From Acidobacteriota bacterium (lineage in GTDB: Bacteria; Acidobacteriota; Thermoanaerobaculia; Thermoanaerobaculales; Sulfomarinibacteraceae): 40,808 nt of DNA. The notes below the pieces were generated by a model that was not told where the DNA came from, did not search any database, and saw only the letters and a program-made list of their open reading frames with translations. The stretch covers positions 1 through 40,808 of the forward strand of contig JAHECW010000030.1 of assembly GCA_024641545.1 (NCBI GenBank), read 5' to 3'. This document shows, one piece after another, positions 1-8,442 of the stretch. The position numbers and the translations under genes are program-made. Within the stretch, counting starts at the first letter, position 1. The number at the start of each line of letters is the position of its first letter.

Positions 1-513
1 GAGGCCGGAGAGGAGATCCTCGCGCTCGCGTTCGAGCGGGACGAGAGCTTCCCGCAGCCCCTGCTCGAGGCGCGCCCCACGGACCTGCCGAGCGGCCGCT
101 TCCACCGCGTTGGCGGTCGCCGCGGCCAGATCGGGGTCCTCGTCGCGGACGAGAACGAAGACGGTGTCCTGGCCGTTGCCGACGGCGGTGACCTGGTCGG
201 CCGTCCATCGGGTCTCGTCGGCGACCGCCGGGGAAGATGCAAAGGCGGCTGCGGCGCGCCGGGTTTCGGAGCCCAGGAGAAGGGGGATCACATCGTTCGC
301 GCCGAGTTGGAGACCGACGGTGGCGAGCAGGGGTTCCCGGGCGACGGCGAGCCGCAGCTCCAACGTGCTCTGAAAGCGCACCGGCATCAAGCTGAGAACG
401 GTCGTGGTGGCCAGCGCCGCGAGGACGAAGGTGGCGCCGATCCAACGCCACCCGCGCAGCAACGATCGCAGCACCTCAGCGAAGTCGAGGGTGTCGGGCG
501 GCGCCTCTGTCAT
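1..513 (-). CDS. Wzz-type polysaccharide chain-length determinant, C-terminus cut by window edge
   Basis: Reading the minus strand from the ATG at 513 gives 171 codons to the window edge with no stop. The protein begins MTEAPPDTLDFAEVLRSLLRG, followed by a hydrophobic segment at about residues 27-46 ending near SLMPVRFQST. That layout, a short cytoplasmic N-terminus, one membrane helix and then a periplasmic stretch, is the start of the Wzz family, which controls O-antigen or exopolysaccharide chain length in the inner membrane. The later part (about residues 90-171) is rich in Ala, Glu and Arg and is compatible with the periplasmic helical region. The start overlaps the stop of the upstream glycosyltransferase in an ATGA (510-513), so the two are probably translated together. 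The rest of the gene lies outside the window, so a fused BY-kinase domain cannot be excluded. Confidence 0.72.
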   Translation of the reverse strand, partial: MTEAPPDTLDFAEVLRSLLRGWRWIGATFVLAALATTTVLSLMPVRFQSTLELRLAVAREPLLATVGLQLGANDVIPLLLGSETRRAAAAFASSPAVADETRWTADQVTAVGNGQDTVFVLVRDEDPDLAAATANAVEAAARQVRGARLEQGLREALVPLEREREDLLSGL

Positions 514-1712
514 GTGATTCCCTTCCGGCCGTTTGAACGGCGGCTGCCGTCGGACGAGTCGACGATCTCGAGCAGCGGGTGGGTCGCCTGCCGCCACTGG
601 AACGAACGAAGGACGAGCTCGCGGCCCTTCCGCCCGAGCTCCCGCGCAGCCTCGGGGTCGCTCAAGAGGTGCTCGACCGCGTCGGCGAACTCGCGTGGCG
701 TTTGAGCCAGAATCACCTCGTCCGGCCCCGCCCCGAGCGCCTGATTGGCGAGGCTGGTGGTCACGCAGGGGAGCCCCGAAGCCATGGCCTGCAGCAACTT
801 GTTCTGGATGCCGGTGGCGGCCATCATGGGTGCGACGAAGACTCTCGACCGAGCGTAGCACCCGGCGATGTCGTCGATCCATCCGGTGACCGTCACCGAG
901 GCACTCCGGAGCCGCAGCACGGCACGTGTCGGTGTGGTTCCGGCAATCAGCAGGCGGCATCCGGGCCGGGTCTCCTGCACCCTGGGCAGGATCTCCCTCG
1001 CGAGGATCGTCGCCGCCGTGACGTTGGGGCTGTACGACATGTTGCCGACAAACAGGAGATCCGCTTTCGCCGGCTCGGATCGGGGCGCGAATGCTACGAG
1101 ATCGACGCCGTTCGGCACCAACCGGATCGAGTCGCGCTTGTCATGGTCGATGACCTGCCGATCCCGTTCGGAGATGATCGTGTGGTGATCGAATTCGTCG
1201 AAAACCGCGCGTTCGTAGTTGCGGACGGCCCGCCGTTCCCGACCGAGCATCAGCCGAACCGGCGCCGAGCTCATTTCCTCGCGTTGTCGAAGCCCGCGGG
1301 AAAAGGCATCCATGTAGTCGAGGGTCCGTGTGACGGGAAGGTCGCGGACGTAGCGGGCGGTCCGGATCAATTGGGCGATGACGTGATCGGGCTCGAACTC
1401 ACCGACCAGTTCGTGCACCCTCTTCCCGGCTTTGGGCGATGAAAAGTACCCGACCTGAAACGGTTCGTTCAACAATCCGGCGACGGCGGTTCGAAACCAG
1501 GACCACGCGCGTGACAACGGGACGATCTCGATTCTGCAGCAGTAGGGCTCCAGCGCCGCCAGGTTCTCGCGTGAGACCGGTTCGTGGCTCAGCGCGCACA
1601 GACAAACGTCGTGGTGCTCGGACAGAACCCTGATCTGGTGGAACGCACGAAGTTTGTCACCCTTGTCCAAGGGATGCGGAAAGCGCGGTGTGAGATAAAG
1701 AACTTTCGCCAT
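510..1712 (-). CDS. GT4-like glycosyltransferase, TIGR03087/XrtA-associated type
   Basis: This 400-aa protein starts with AKVLYLTPRFPHPLDKGDKLRAFHQIRVL. The opening LYLxPRxPxPxDKGDKxRxFHxxxxL and the later FVGNMSYSPNV are hallmarks I associate with the TIGR03087 family (sugar transferase of PEP-CTERM/exosortase-A exopolysaccharide loci). The fold should be GT-B: an N-terminal acceptor half, and a C-terminal nucleotide-sugar half with the GIQNKLLQAMASGLPCV segment around residues 300-320, where the GT4 E-x7-E region usually lies. It probably adds a sugar to a lipid-linked repeat unit at the inner face of the membrane. Its stop overlaps the wzz-like start, and upstream it is divergent from the polymerase/flippase operon. 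No exosortase or PEP-CTERM protein is in the window, so the association rests on family resemblance only. Confidence 0.82.
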   Translation of the reverse strand: MAKVLYLTPRFPHPLDKGDKLRAFHQIRVLSEHHDVCLCALSHEPVSRENLAALEPYCCRIEIVPLSRAWSWFRTAVAGLLNEPFQVGYFSSPKAGKRVHELVGEFEPDHVIAQLIRTARYVRDLPVTRTLDYMDAFSRGLRQREEMSSAPVRLMLGRERRAVRNYERAVFDEFDHHTIISERDRQVIDHDKRDSIRLVPNGVDLVAFAPRSEPAKADLLFVGNMSYSPNVTAATILAREILPRVQETRPGCRLLIAGTTPTRAVLRLRSASVTVTGWIDDIAGCYARSRVFVAPMMAATGIQNKLLQAMASGLPCVTTSLANQALGAGPDEVILAQTPREFADAVEHLLSDPEAARELGRKGRELVLRSFQWRQATHPLLEIVDSSDGSRRSNGRKGIT

Positions 1713-1740
1713 GGGACTCGCAGCGATCGATTATCACCGA

Positions 1741-1759
1741 TGTTGAAGCACCGTCAACA
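1741..1759. promoter_or_regulatory. Inverted repeat in the divergent polysaccharide promoter region
   Basis: TGTTGA (1741-1746) and TCAACA (1754-1759) form a perfect 6-bp inverted repeat with a 7-nt spacer. It sits between the divergent glycosyltransferase (start 1712) and polymerase (start about 1797) genes. It could be an operator that controls both directions. Six-base arms are short and may be chance. Confidence 0.25.
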
Positions 1760-1796
1760 ACGCACAGCTCCGGAGTGTGGTAGAAAGGGCCGCACT

Positions 1797-3035
1797 TTGG
1801 ATTTTGATTCTCCTGTCGCGAGCCCTTGGGATCAGCGGTCGCCGTACCTGCTCTTCGTTGTTCTTCTTCTCGGGTCGCTCTGCACCGAGGTGAAGATGCC
1901 GTTCGTGCATCTCGGGCTCTCGAATCTCCTGATTCCCCTTGCCGCAGTCGGCATCGTGGCTTTGTGCCGGGACTCGATCCGCCCGGTCTGGGCCGGGCAG
2001 AAACAGCTGCTGACGGCTCTTGTGGTCTTTTCCGCATGGGCGTTGGCGGCGTCGCTTCTCGGTTTGATGCCGGCAACCAGTTCGTATTATTGGGTCAAGT
2101 ACAACCTGCTCGGTCTTGCCGCGCCGGCATTTCTCCTCTTGGCGGCCGGCGAGCACCGACGGTGGGTGGCGACCAGGCTGGCGCACGTGTTCCTGCTCGT
2201 GCTCGCGTTGTTCGGGATCATCGAGGTCGTCTTTCCCCAAAGCGCCGTATTCGCCGCATTTCGAACCGAGGGCTCGCTGTCGATCTATCCCCGCGTGGCG
2301 TCCCTCCTGGGCTGGCCGAATCAGATCGGGGTGCTGATGGCGGTGGGAGTGGTGCTGACCGAACTGCTCCGGCGCAGGGGTTTCATCGAACGCCGCTTCG
2401 GTCTGCTCTGCACCTTTGTCTTCCTCACCCAGGTCGCCCAGTCGGGATCGCGGAACGCCTGGCTCACCCTGGTTGGGGCACTGTTCTGGATGGCGGCGCG
2501 GCGTATGCTGCCGGCGAAGCGTGCGGCCGCGCTGGGGGCCCTCTTCATCGCCATCGTCCTGATTCTCCCGGTTTCCGCGCGTCAGACCGGTCTGTGGGAT
2601 CTTCCCTGGGCGCCGGATCGATTCGACGACCAGCCGTGGACGCCGTCGCTGTCGCGTCCCGGCCTGTCGTTGACGCTCCGGACACGGCTTTGGCGGGAGG
2701 CCGCCCGCGAGATCCGAAACCACCCGGTCTCGGGCCTTGGACTCGAGGTCTTCGAGATCGAGGTCGGTCCCCGGGTCATGGGCCGCAGAGGTTTCAACGC
2801 CCACAACCTCGCGCTCAACATCACCGCCGAGCTCGGGTTCGTCGGGCTCGCGTTCGCCCTGGCGATCGGCGTGCAGCTGTTTCGCTCGCGATCGCGGGAC
2901 TCCGATGCGGCCGAGGCGGCGCTCGTCACGATGCTGGGCGGGCAGATGCTCGACTGCTTCGTCCACGACGCGACCTTCATGAGTCTGCTTTACTTTTTTG
3001 CCGCCTCGTTCGTCTGGCAGGGGCGCAACCCATGA
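1797..3035 (+). CDS. O-antigen ligase/polymerase-like membrane protein (Wzy_C type)
   Basis: This polytopic inner-membrane protein is 412 aa from the TTG at 1797, which has AGAAAGGG (1782-1789) at a good spacing; an in-frame ATG at 1740 is the alternative. About ten hydrophobic segments are visible. The Wzy_C-type region includes SGSRNAWLTLVGALFW (the S/GR-x-A/S pattern) and the late periplasmic loop VMGRRGFNAHNLALNITAELGFVGL, matching the H-N/S-x-x-L...E-x-G-x-x-G signature of O-antigen ligases and polymerases. It would polymerise undecaprenyl-linked repeat units or transfer finished chains to an acceptor. The stop overlaps the flippase start (ATGA, 3032-3035). The neighbour at 4258 carries a second Wzy-like domain, so one may be the polymerase and the other the ligase; sequence alone does not say which. 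Confidence 0.83.
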   Translation: MDFDSPVASPWDQRSPYLLFVVLLLGSLCTEVKMPFVHLGLSNLLIPLAAVGIVALCRDSIRPVWAGQKQLLTALVVFSAWALAASLLGLMPATSSYYWVKYNLLGLAAPAFLLLAAGEHRRWVATRLAHVFLLVLALFGIIEVVFPQSAVFAAFRTEGSLSIYPRVASLLGWPNQIGVLMAVGVVLTELLRRRGFIERRFGLLCTFVFLTQVAQSGSRNAWLTLVGALFWMAARRMLPAKRAAALGALFIAIVLILPVSARQTGLWDLPWAPDRFDDQPWTPSLSRPGLSLTLRTRLWREAAREIRNHPVSGLGLEVFEIEVGPRVMGRRGFNAHNLALNITAELGFVGLAFALAIGVQLFRSRSRDSDAAEAALVTMLGGQMLDCFVHDATFMSLLYFFAASFVWQGRNP

Positions 3036-4261
3036 TCCGCAATCTCGCTTGGGTCAGCCTGCACCACGGCGTCGGGCGCGCCGCGGTTTTCGTGTTCTTT
3101 CTCGCCATGCCGCGCCTGCTGGGCATCGAGACGACGGGCCGGTTCACCCTCTGGTACACCGTGATCCTGATGGTCTGTCAGCCGCTGCTGGATTTCTCGC
3201 TCAACATGGTGGTGGTCAAGTACACCGCCCGCGATGAACCGGCGGTGGTGCGCCGGGCCTTCGTCTTCGCGCTGGGTTTTCTGCCGCTGCTGCTGGTGTG
3301 CCTGTATCTGGTCGCGCTGGTCGGGCCCTGGCCGCACGACCTGGTGGGTCTGTTGTTAGGCGCGTTCGGCTTGAGCCTCTCGCTCAACCTGGTGTTCAGC
3401 TATTTCCGCGGACTCGAAGATCTCCAGGTCGAGGGCGTGGTCGGTGGAGCGTCCAAACTGCTGGGCCCGCTCCTGCTGTTTTCTCTGGTCGCACTCGGCG
3501 CCGGCGGTCCGGACCCCGGTCCGTGGTTGCCGGCGCTGGCGCTCGTGGGAACGGGAGTCGGCGGGTGGCTGCTGCTCGCAGCGCTCTATCCCGGCAGGCT
3601 TCGCGCCATGGTCGCGACGCTGCGAGCCGCCGCGGCGACCGCGAGGAGCGGGTTGTCTCTCGTGCGGGAGGGTCTCGCCCTCGGCGCCGTGGGCCTTGTC
3701 GGCGTGCTCTATCTCAGGGTTGACGTGGTGATGCTCGGGGCCATGGTCGGCGAGGCGGAGGTGGGGTTCTACTCCACCGCCTCGAAGATCGTCGAGGCGG
3801 CCTTCATCGTACCGCACGTTCTAATGCTGGTGGTCTTTCCGCGGTTGGTCAAAGCACCCGACACGGCCCCCCTCCTGCGGCGATTCTCGTGGCTCCTCGG
3901 CGGTCTTTCCGTGGTTGCCGCCGCCGGAGTGGTCGCCCTCGGCGCCTGGGCGGTGCCGCTTGCGTACGGCAGTTCGCTGAGTCGGATTTCAACCATGGTC
4001 TTCGCCCTGGCGCCCACCGTCGTGCCGGTGTATCTCGGCTACCTCTTCACCCAGGTGCTGGTCGTCAGAGATCTGCAGGGCCGCTACCTGGCCATCGCCG
4101 CCGCGGGTCTGGCGCTCAACCTGCTGCTCAACGCGCTGCTGATTCCGCTCTACCAGGGCATCGGCGCCGCGGCCGCCACCGTGGCGACGGAGCTTCTGAT
4201 CACCGTGGCGGCGGCCGTGACGATTCTGCGGGCGCCGCCATTCACCGGATCGAGCCGATGA
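3032..4261 (+). CDS. Polysaccharide flippase, Wzx/MOP family
   Basis: This 409-aa protein is almost entirely hydrophobic, with about 12 predicted transmembrane helices, as expected for lipid-linked oligosaccharide flippases (Wzx). Typical features are the N-terminal NLAWVSLHHGVGRAAVFVF segment, the central VDVVMLGAMVGEAEVGFYSTASKI, which matches the conserved DxxMLG...E-VGxYxxA-K motif of polysaccharide biosynthesis exporters, and a C-terminal stretch of paired helices with ALNLLLNALLIP. It should move the undecaprenyl-linked repeat unit to the periplasmic face for the polymerases encoded on either side. Start and stop both form ATGA overlaps with the neighbours, a tightly coupled three-gene operon. 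Confidence 0.88.
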   Translation: MIRNLAWVSLHHGVGRAAVFVFFLAMPRLLGIETTGRFTLWYTVILMVCQPLLDFSLNMVVVKYTARDEPAVVRRAFVFALGFLPLLLVCLYLVALVGPWPHDLVGLLLGAFGLSLSLNLVFSYFRGLEDLQVEGVVGGASKLLGPLLLFSLVALGAGGPDPGPWLPALALVGTGVGGWLLLAALYPGRLRAMVATLRAAAATARSGLSLVREGLALGAVGLVGVLYLRVDVVMLGAMVGEAEVGFYSTASKIVEAAFIVPHVLMLVVFPRLVKAPDTAPLLRRFSWLLGGLSVVAAAGVVALGAWAVPLAYGSSLSRISTMVFALAPTVVPVYLGYLFTQVLVVRDLQGRYLAIAAAGLALNLLLNALLIPLYQGIGAAAATVATELLITVAAAVTILRAPPFTGSSR

Positions 4262-7026
4262 CGCCGGCGGGATCGGAACCGGTGCCCGGCGTGCCCGGCG
4301 GGGGCGGATGGCGCGGCAGGTTGATCTTCGGTCTGCTGGCGGTCTTCATCCTCGGGTTCTATCTGCTGCCATCCAACCGGGAACTGGGTTCGACCCCGCA
4401 CGACCTGCTCTTTTATCTCGGCATGCTGCCGGCCTTCGTGGTGTTTGGCGCGAGCGGGTTGCGAAAGGGGTTCCGACCGGAGGATGGCGGCGGGCGGTTG
4501 CTCCGCCTCGCGCTCGCCTTCGTGCTCTACCTCGGAGTCTCGGGGCTGTGGACCCGAGGTGATCGCGAGCTCTCGATGCCGACGGTGGTGCTGTACACCG
4601 TCGCCACTGCGGTCTTTCTTGTCGGTTCGTCGCAGGTCTTGAACCACCGGCGCTGGCGGCAGCTCGGCGCCATGGTGGTCGGCGCCGCAACCGGCATCGC
4701 CGGGGTGTCGATGATCGCCTTCCTGGCGGCAGGCCACTCCTACCTGGGTCGACTCAGCAGCCTGATCCACTTCGAACACCCCAACCTCTTTGCCCACTAC
4801 ATCGGATTTGCCGCTTTGATCTGCCTGCTTCGAATCCTCGAAACGCGGCGATCCGGTGCGGGACGCACCGCACCTTGGGCGGCGGCCGGACTGGTTCTTG
4901 TCGGCGCGCTGGTCCTCACCGCCGGCCGCTCGGCAATGGTGGCATTCGTGCTGGCGGCGGCGTTGGCGGTCCTTTCGCAACGCGACCGGCGGGTCGCGGC
5001 GGTCTTAGCCCTGGTGCTGATGGCGGTCGTCCTCGGATTCCTCATCGTCGGCGGTGACTGGGGTCCCTCGTTGCTTCACCGGGGCGACGCCGGACGCGGT
5101 TTCATCTACCGGACGCTGGTCGAAAGGATGGATGGGCGGTGGCTGACCGGCGTCGGCCTCGCGGCCCGCGACGACGTCGAGTTTCCGGTCGGTTCCTGGG
5201 ACTTCCCGCAGGGCTTCACCATGCCCCACAGCCACAGCGCATTCGTCGCCACTTTCTTCCACGGCGGCGTCATCGGGATCGCCCTGTTGCTGGTCGTGGT
5301 GGGTTCGTCGGGCCGCACGGCGTGGCGGTACGCCCGCGAGCGGGGTGACCCCACGGGATTGGTGCTGCTCGCCTTCGGCGTGGCCTGTCTGGTCCCCGAT
5401 GGGCACCGGCTGGTGTCGAACCCGCACCTGTCATCGTGGTTGATCTTCTGGCTGCCCGTGGCCTTGATCATCGCGGCGAGGCGGTGGGACGATCCGGGGC
5501 CGGGGCGCGCCGAGGTTGACGAGCGCTTCCCGGCGCCGCGGGCGGCGGCGCTGCCCTCACCGTTGTTCTGGGGTCTGGTTGTCCTCTTTCTCGGTCTTCG
5601 CCTGCTCCACTTCGGCGCCGAGATCGACATGCCGAACATGTGGCGGCAGTGCGACACCGCACAGTACGCCCGCGCGTTTTTTCAGGACGGAATCGATCTC
5701 CTCGAGCCGTCAGTCTGCTGGCTGGCCGACCACAAGACGACGATCCTCGAGTTTCCCCTGCCCGAAGCCGTGGTCGCGGTGGCGTACCGCATCTTCGGGT
5801 GCCACCACGTGGTCGCGAGGGCGGTCTTTCTGCTCTTCTTCGTCGGGTCGGTCTTCTTCCTCCACCGTTTCGTCCGCGAGATCCTCGATCGGCGGCTGGC
5901 CGGCATGACGGTCCTGGTCTATCTCGTCATGCCCCTCTCGCTTTATTACTCCCGGGCCATCCACGTCGATTTCAGCGCCCTTTTCTTCGTCCATGCGATG
6001 GCCGTGTTCTTCGCCGTCGGCCTGCGGCTCGAGTCGCCGCGGTGGATGTGGGCGGGCGCCTGCTTCGCCGGTGTGGCGCTGATGATCAAGGCCCCCTACG
6101 TGGTGCCCGTGATTCCGCCGCTGGCGGTGCTGGTGATCCGTGACCGCAAGTGGCGCTTCGTCCTGCGCAGCCTGCCGCAGCTCCTGCTCCCGCTGCTGGC
6201 CTTCGGATTCTGGGAGGCTCATGTTCACGCCGTGAACTCGCTGGCGCCGGACTGGGACTTCATTCCCCACTACCGCAAGATGGTCCAGAACTGGGGGTGG
6301 TACTTCGGCACGTCGGCCCAGCGTCTCGACCCCCGCAGCTGGTTCATCCTGGGGCAACGGTTCTGGAGCGAAGTCGTCGGCGCCCTCGGCGTCGTGCCGC
6401 TGCTGATCGGCGCGGTGGCGGCGCTTCGGCGGAGATCGTGGTTGCTCCTGTCGTGGTGCGCGGGCGCGGCGCTGATGCTGCTGATCTTCTTCAACCTGTG
6501 CGTGGTCCACAACTACTATCTGATCCCGTTTCTGGCGCCGCTGGCCTGTCTGGTCGCCGCGGGCATCCTATGGCTCGCCGACGAGGTCGGGGTTGGTCGA
6601 ATCGGGGGTGCGGTCCTGGCTGTCGGACTGTTGCTCCTGGTCGCCGGGGAGCACCTCCGGTATTCCGAGAACCACTACTACGGAAGGCTCCCGGACATCG
6701 TCGAGGGCGGCCGTGAAATCGGGTTGCACACCCCGGACGGCTCGCTGGTTGTGGTCTCGAGGGGCGGTCTCGACTGCCGCAGCCCGCATCTGCTGTACCA
6801 CGCCGGACGATACGGCTGGTCCATCGCCGAGCGCGATCTGCAGCCGGATCTGATCGAGCGGCTGCGGAGCCTCGGTGCGGACCACCTGGCGATCGTCCGG
6901 ATCGGGGAACCGGAGGGCGATCTCGCGCTCTGGTTGGCCGCATTCGACAAGCTGGTGATCGATCTGCGCTCGAACGAGGCCAAGCTGTATCTCTACGACC
7001 TGCGGTCGGTTCGAACCCGGCCGTAG
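4258..7026 (+). CDS. Fusion protein: Wzy-like O-antigen polymerase/ligase plus GT39-type mannosyltransferase domain
   Basis: The protein is 922 aa from the ATG that overlaps the flippase stop. Residues about 1-420 form a Wzy-like polytopic half: HFEHPNLFAHYIGFAAL, the TAGRSAMVAFVLAAALAVL segment (G/S-R-S/G-x motif) and the loop FTMPHSHSAFVATFFHGGVIGIALL, which matches the H-S/N-x-x-L...G-x-x-G signature. After a linker (about 420-440, rich in Arg and Pro) comes a second polytopic half of the GT39/PMT/ArnT type: DMPNMWRQCDTAQYARAFF, an acidic loop like the D-E catalytic loop of GT-C enzymes, then LSLYYSRAIHVDFSALFF and repeated helices. GT-C enzymes use polyprenyl-phosphate sugars on the periplasmic side. 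The fusion could couple chain polymerisation or ligation to sugar decoration. The 3' end overlaps the convergent glycosyltransferase by 34 bp. Confidence 0.8.
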   Translation: MTPAGSEPVPGVPGGGGWRGRLIFGLLAVFILGFYLLPSNRELGSTPHDLLFYLGMLPAFVVFGASGLRKGFRPEDGGGRLLRLALAFVLYLGVSGLWTRGDRELSMPTVVLYTVATAVFLVGSSQVLNHRRWRQLGAMVVGAATGIAGVSMIAFLAAGHSYLGRLSSLIHFEHPNLFAHYIGFAALICLLRILETRRSGAGRTAPWAAAGLVLVGALVLTAGRSAMVAFVLAAALAVLSQRDRRVAAVLALVLMAVVLGFLIVGGDWGPSLLHRGDAGRGFIYRTLVERMDGRWLTGVGLAARDDVEFPVGSWDFPQGFTMPHSHSAFVATFFHGGVIGIALLLVVVGSSGRTAWRYARERGDPTGLVLLAFGVACLVPDGHRLVSNPHLSSWLIFWLPVALIIAARRWDDPGPGRAEVDERFPAPRAAALPSPLFWGLVVLFLGLRLLHFGAEIDMPNMWRQCDTAQYARAFFQDGIDLLEPSVCWLADHKTTILEFPLPEAVVAVAYRIFGCHHVVARAVFLLFFVGSVFFLHRFVREILDRRLAGMTVLVYLVMPLSLYYSRAIHVDFSALFFVHAMAVFFAVGLRLESPRWMWAGACFAGVALMIKAPYVVPVIPPLAVLVIRDRKWRFVLRSLPQLLLPLLAFGFWEAHVHAVNSLAPDWDFIPHYRKMVQNWGWYFGTSAQRLDPRSWFILGQRFWSEVVGALGVVPLLIGAVAALRRRSWLLLSWCAGAALMLLIFFNLCVVHNYYLIPFLAPLACLVAAGILWLADEVGVGRIGGAVLAVGLLLLVAGEHLRYSENHYYGRLPDIVEGGREIGLHTPDGSLVVVSRGGLDCRSPHLLYHAGRYGWSIAERDLQPDLIERLRSLGADHLAIVRIGEPEGDLALWLAAFDKLVIDLRSNEAKLYLYDLRSVRTRP

Positions 7027-8174
7027 ACGGCTTCGAGGGCCCTCGCCATGTCGCCCCAGCCGGGCATGGTCTGCGACAGCTCCCGGGCGGCGGCGCCCAT
7101 GCGCGCCGCGCGGTCGGGATCGTCGAGGAGCCGGCAGACGGCCTGGGCCAACGCGGAAGCGTTGCCCGGCTCGACAACCTCGCCGCAGCCGGCGGTTCCG
7201 ACGAGCGTCGGGAAATCGCCGGCCCGGCTGGCGATGATCGGTCGGCCGAGCTGCAGCACCTGCGACAGAACTCCCGACGCGTCCGACTCGCGGTAGGGCA
7301 GGAGAAAGATCGACGCCGAGCCCAGCAGCGCCGGCAGCTCATCGCGGGTCACGTAGCGGTCGATCCACTCGACGCCGGCTGCCACCCCCACGTCCCTGGC
7401 GAGGGCCCTGAGGCCTTCCAACGGCATCGCAGGTCTGCCCGCGACCACCAGGCGCACCCGTTTCCGATGCCGATCGGGCAGCAGGGCGAGGGCCTCGATG
7501 GCGAGATCGACGCCCTTGTACGGTTTGATCTCGCCGAAGATCAGCAGCACCGGTTGGTCGGGGTCGGGCTTCGTCGCCGTCGTCGGCGCGGGCAGCGGAA
7601 GCGGAGGGTGGGGCAGGATCTCGATCGACGCGTCGGCGACGCCGAGGTCGAGCAGAGCCCGCCGCCCCGCCTCGTTGTGGACGATGAGCGCGCTGAAGTG
7701 CCTGAGCGCAGCCCGTAAACCCACGGTCTGCATTGTCGCGAACCCCCGGCCCCCGCGTGCGGTGGCGTCGTGGACGGTGAGCACAAGCGGGCAGCGGCGC
7801 GCCATGGCTGCGAGAAAGTGGCGGTCGGCCCAGGGCAGCGGGAGCCATTGAAAGTGGACCACGTCCGGTTGGTTCCGGCGCACCGCGGCGGCGAGGCGGG
7901 CGGCGCCGAGCAGGTGTTCGAACCCCTTGCCGAGGCGGCCCGGGCCGTGCTTCGAGTCCCGGTTCCGGTCTTCGCTACGGCGGTAGAAGAGGGGATCGAA
8001 GACGTAGCGGGGGGGTGACATGGTCGTCTCGCTCGCCCGCAGAGGGCGGCCGACCAGACGAACCCGGAAGCCGGCCGCGGTCAGGGCCTGGCAGAGCTCG
8101 TGATCATAGGGCAGGGTGAAGAGGGAGGGGTCGACCACCCAGACGTCATGGTCGGCTCCGGTCGTTTCGGTCAC
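6993..8174 (-). CDS. GT4-family glycosyltransferase
   Basis: This 393-aa GT-B enzyme starts at GTG 8174, preceded by GAGGAT. The N-terminal half carries DVVHFQWLPLPWADRHFL and LVLTVHDATARG, typical of acceptor-binding domains. The C-terminal half has VLLIFGEIKPYKGVDLAIEAL (the donor-domain opening of GT4), LVVAGRP, WIDRYVTRDELPALLGSA and LLPYRESDASGVLSQVLQLGRPIIAS, where E and the downstream residues form the nucleotide-sugar E-x7-E-like motif. It should transfer a sugar from an NDP-sugar to the growing repeat unit in the cytoplasm. It is convergent with the Wzy-GT39 fusion. A 16-codon ORF (8221-8171, minus) with an AAAGGG six nt before its ATG ends in a GTGA overlap with this start, a possible coupling leader. 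Confidence 0.88.
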   Translation of the reverse strand: MTETTGADHDVWVVDPSLFTLPYDHELCQALTAAGFRVRLVGRPLRASETTMSPPRYVFDPLFYRRSEDRNRDSKHGPGRLGKGFEHLLGAARLAAAVRRNQPDVVHFQWLPLPWADRHFLAAMARRCPLVLTVHDATARGGRGFATMQTVGLRAALRHFSALIVHNEAGRRALLDLGVADASIEILPHPPLPLPAPTTATKPDPDQPVLLIFGEIKPYKGVDLAIEALALLPDRHRKRVRLVVAGRPAMPLEGLRALARDVGVAAGVEWIDRYVTRDELPALLGSASIFLLPYRESDASGVLSQVLQLGRPIIASRAGDFPTLVGTAGCGEVVEPGNASALAQAVCRLLDDPDRAARMGAAARELSQTMPGWGDMARALEAVYGRVRTDRRS

Positions 8175-8442
8175 GGCGCAGGATCCTCGGCGACGATCAC
8201 GTTCCGCTCGTTGTGCGTCATCCCTGGCCCTTTCCGGGATCCGAGACCTCGACCCCGTTTGCGATCGCCGCCGATGACCGCATTGTAGCTCCCGCGTTTC
8301 CCGGGCGTCGTCCTCCTGGATGCAGGCAGCCGAGGAACCCCGACGTGCGCGAGAGAACGGCCATCATGGTACAGATCGCGTGGTTTACAACCGCGGCGGA
8401 GAAGACAGCTTTCCAGTGTGACCCGCGAGGCTCCCGGATGTT

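Noticed and set aside
1734-2966. Minus-strand ORF of 410 codons opposite the Wzy-like gene
   Set aside because: It is highly charged, low in complexity and overlaps a clear membrane protein on the plus strand.
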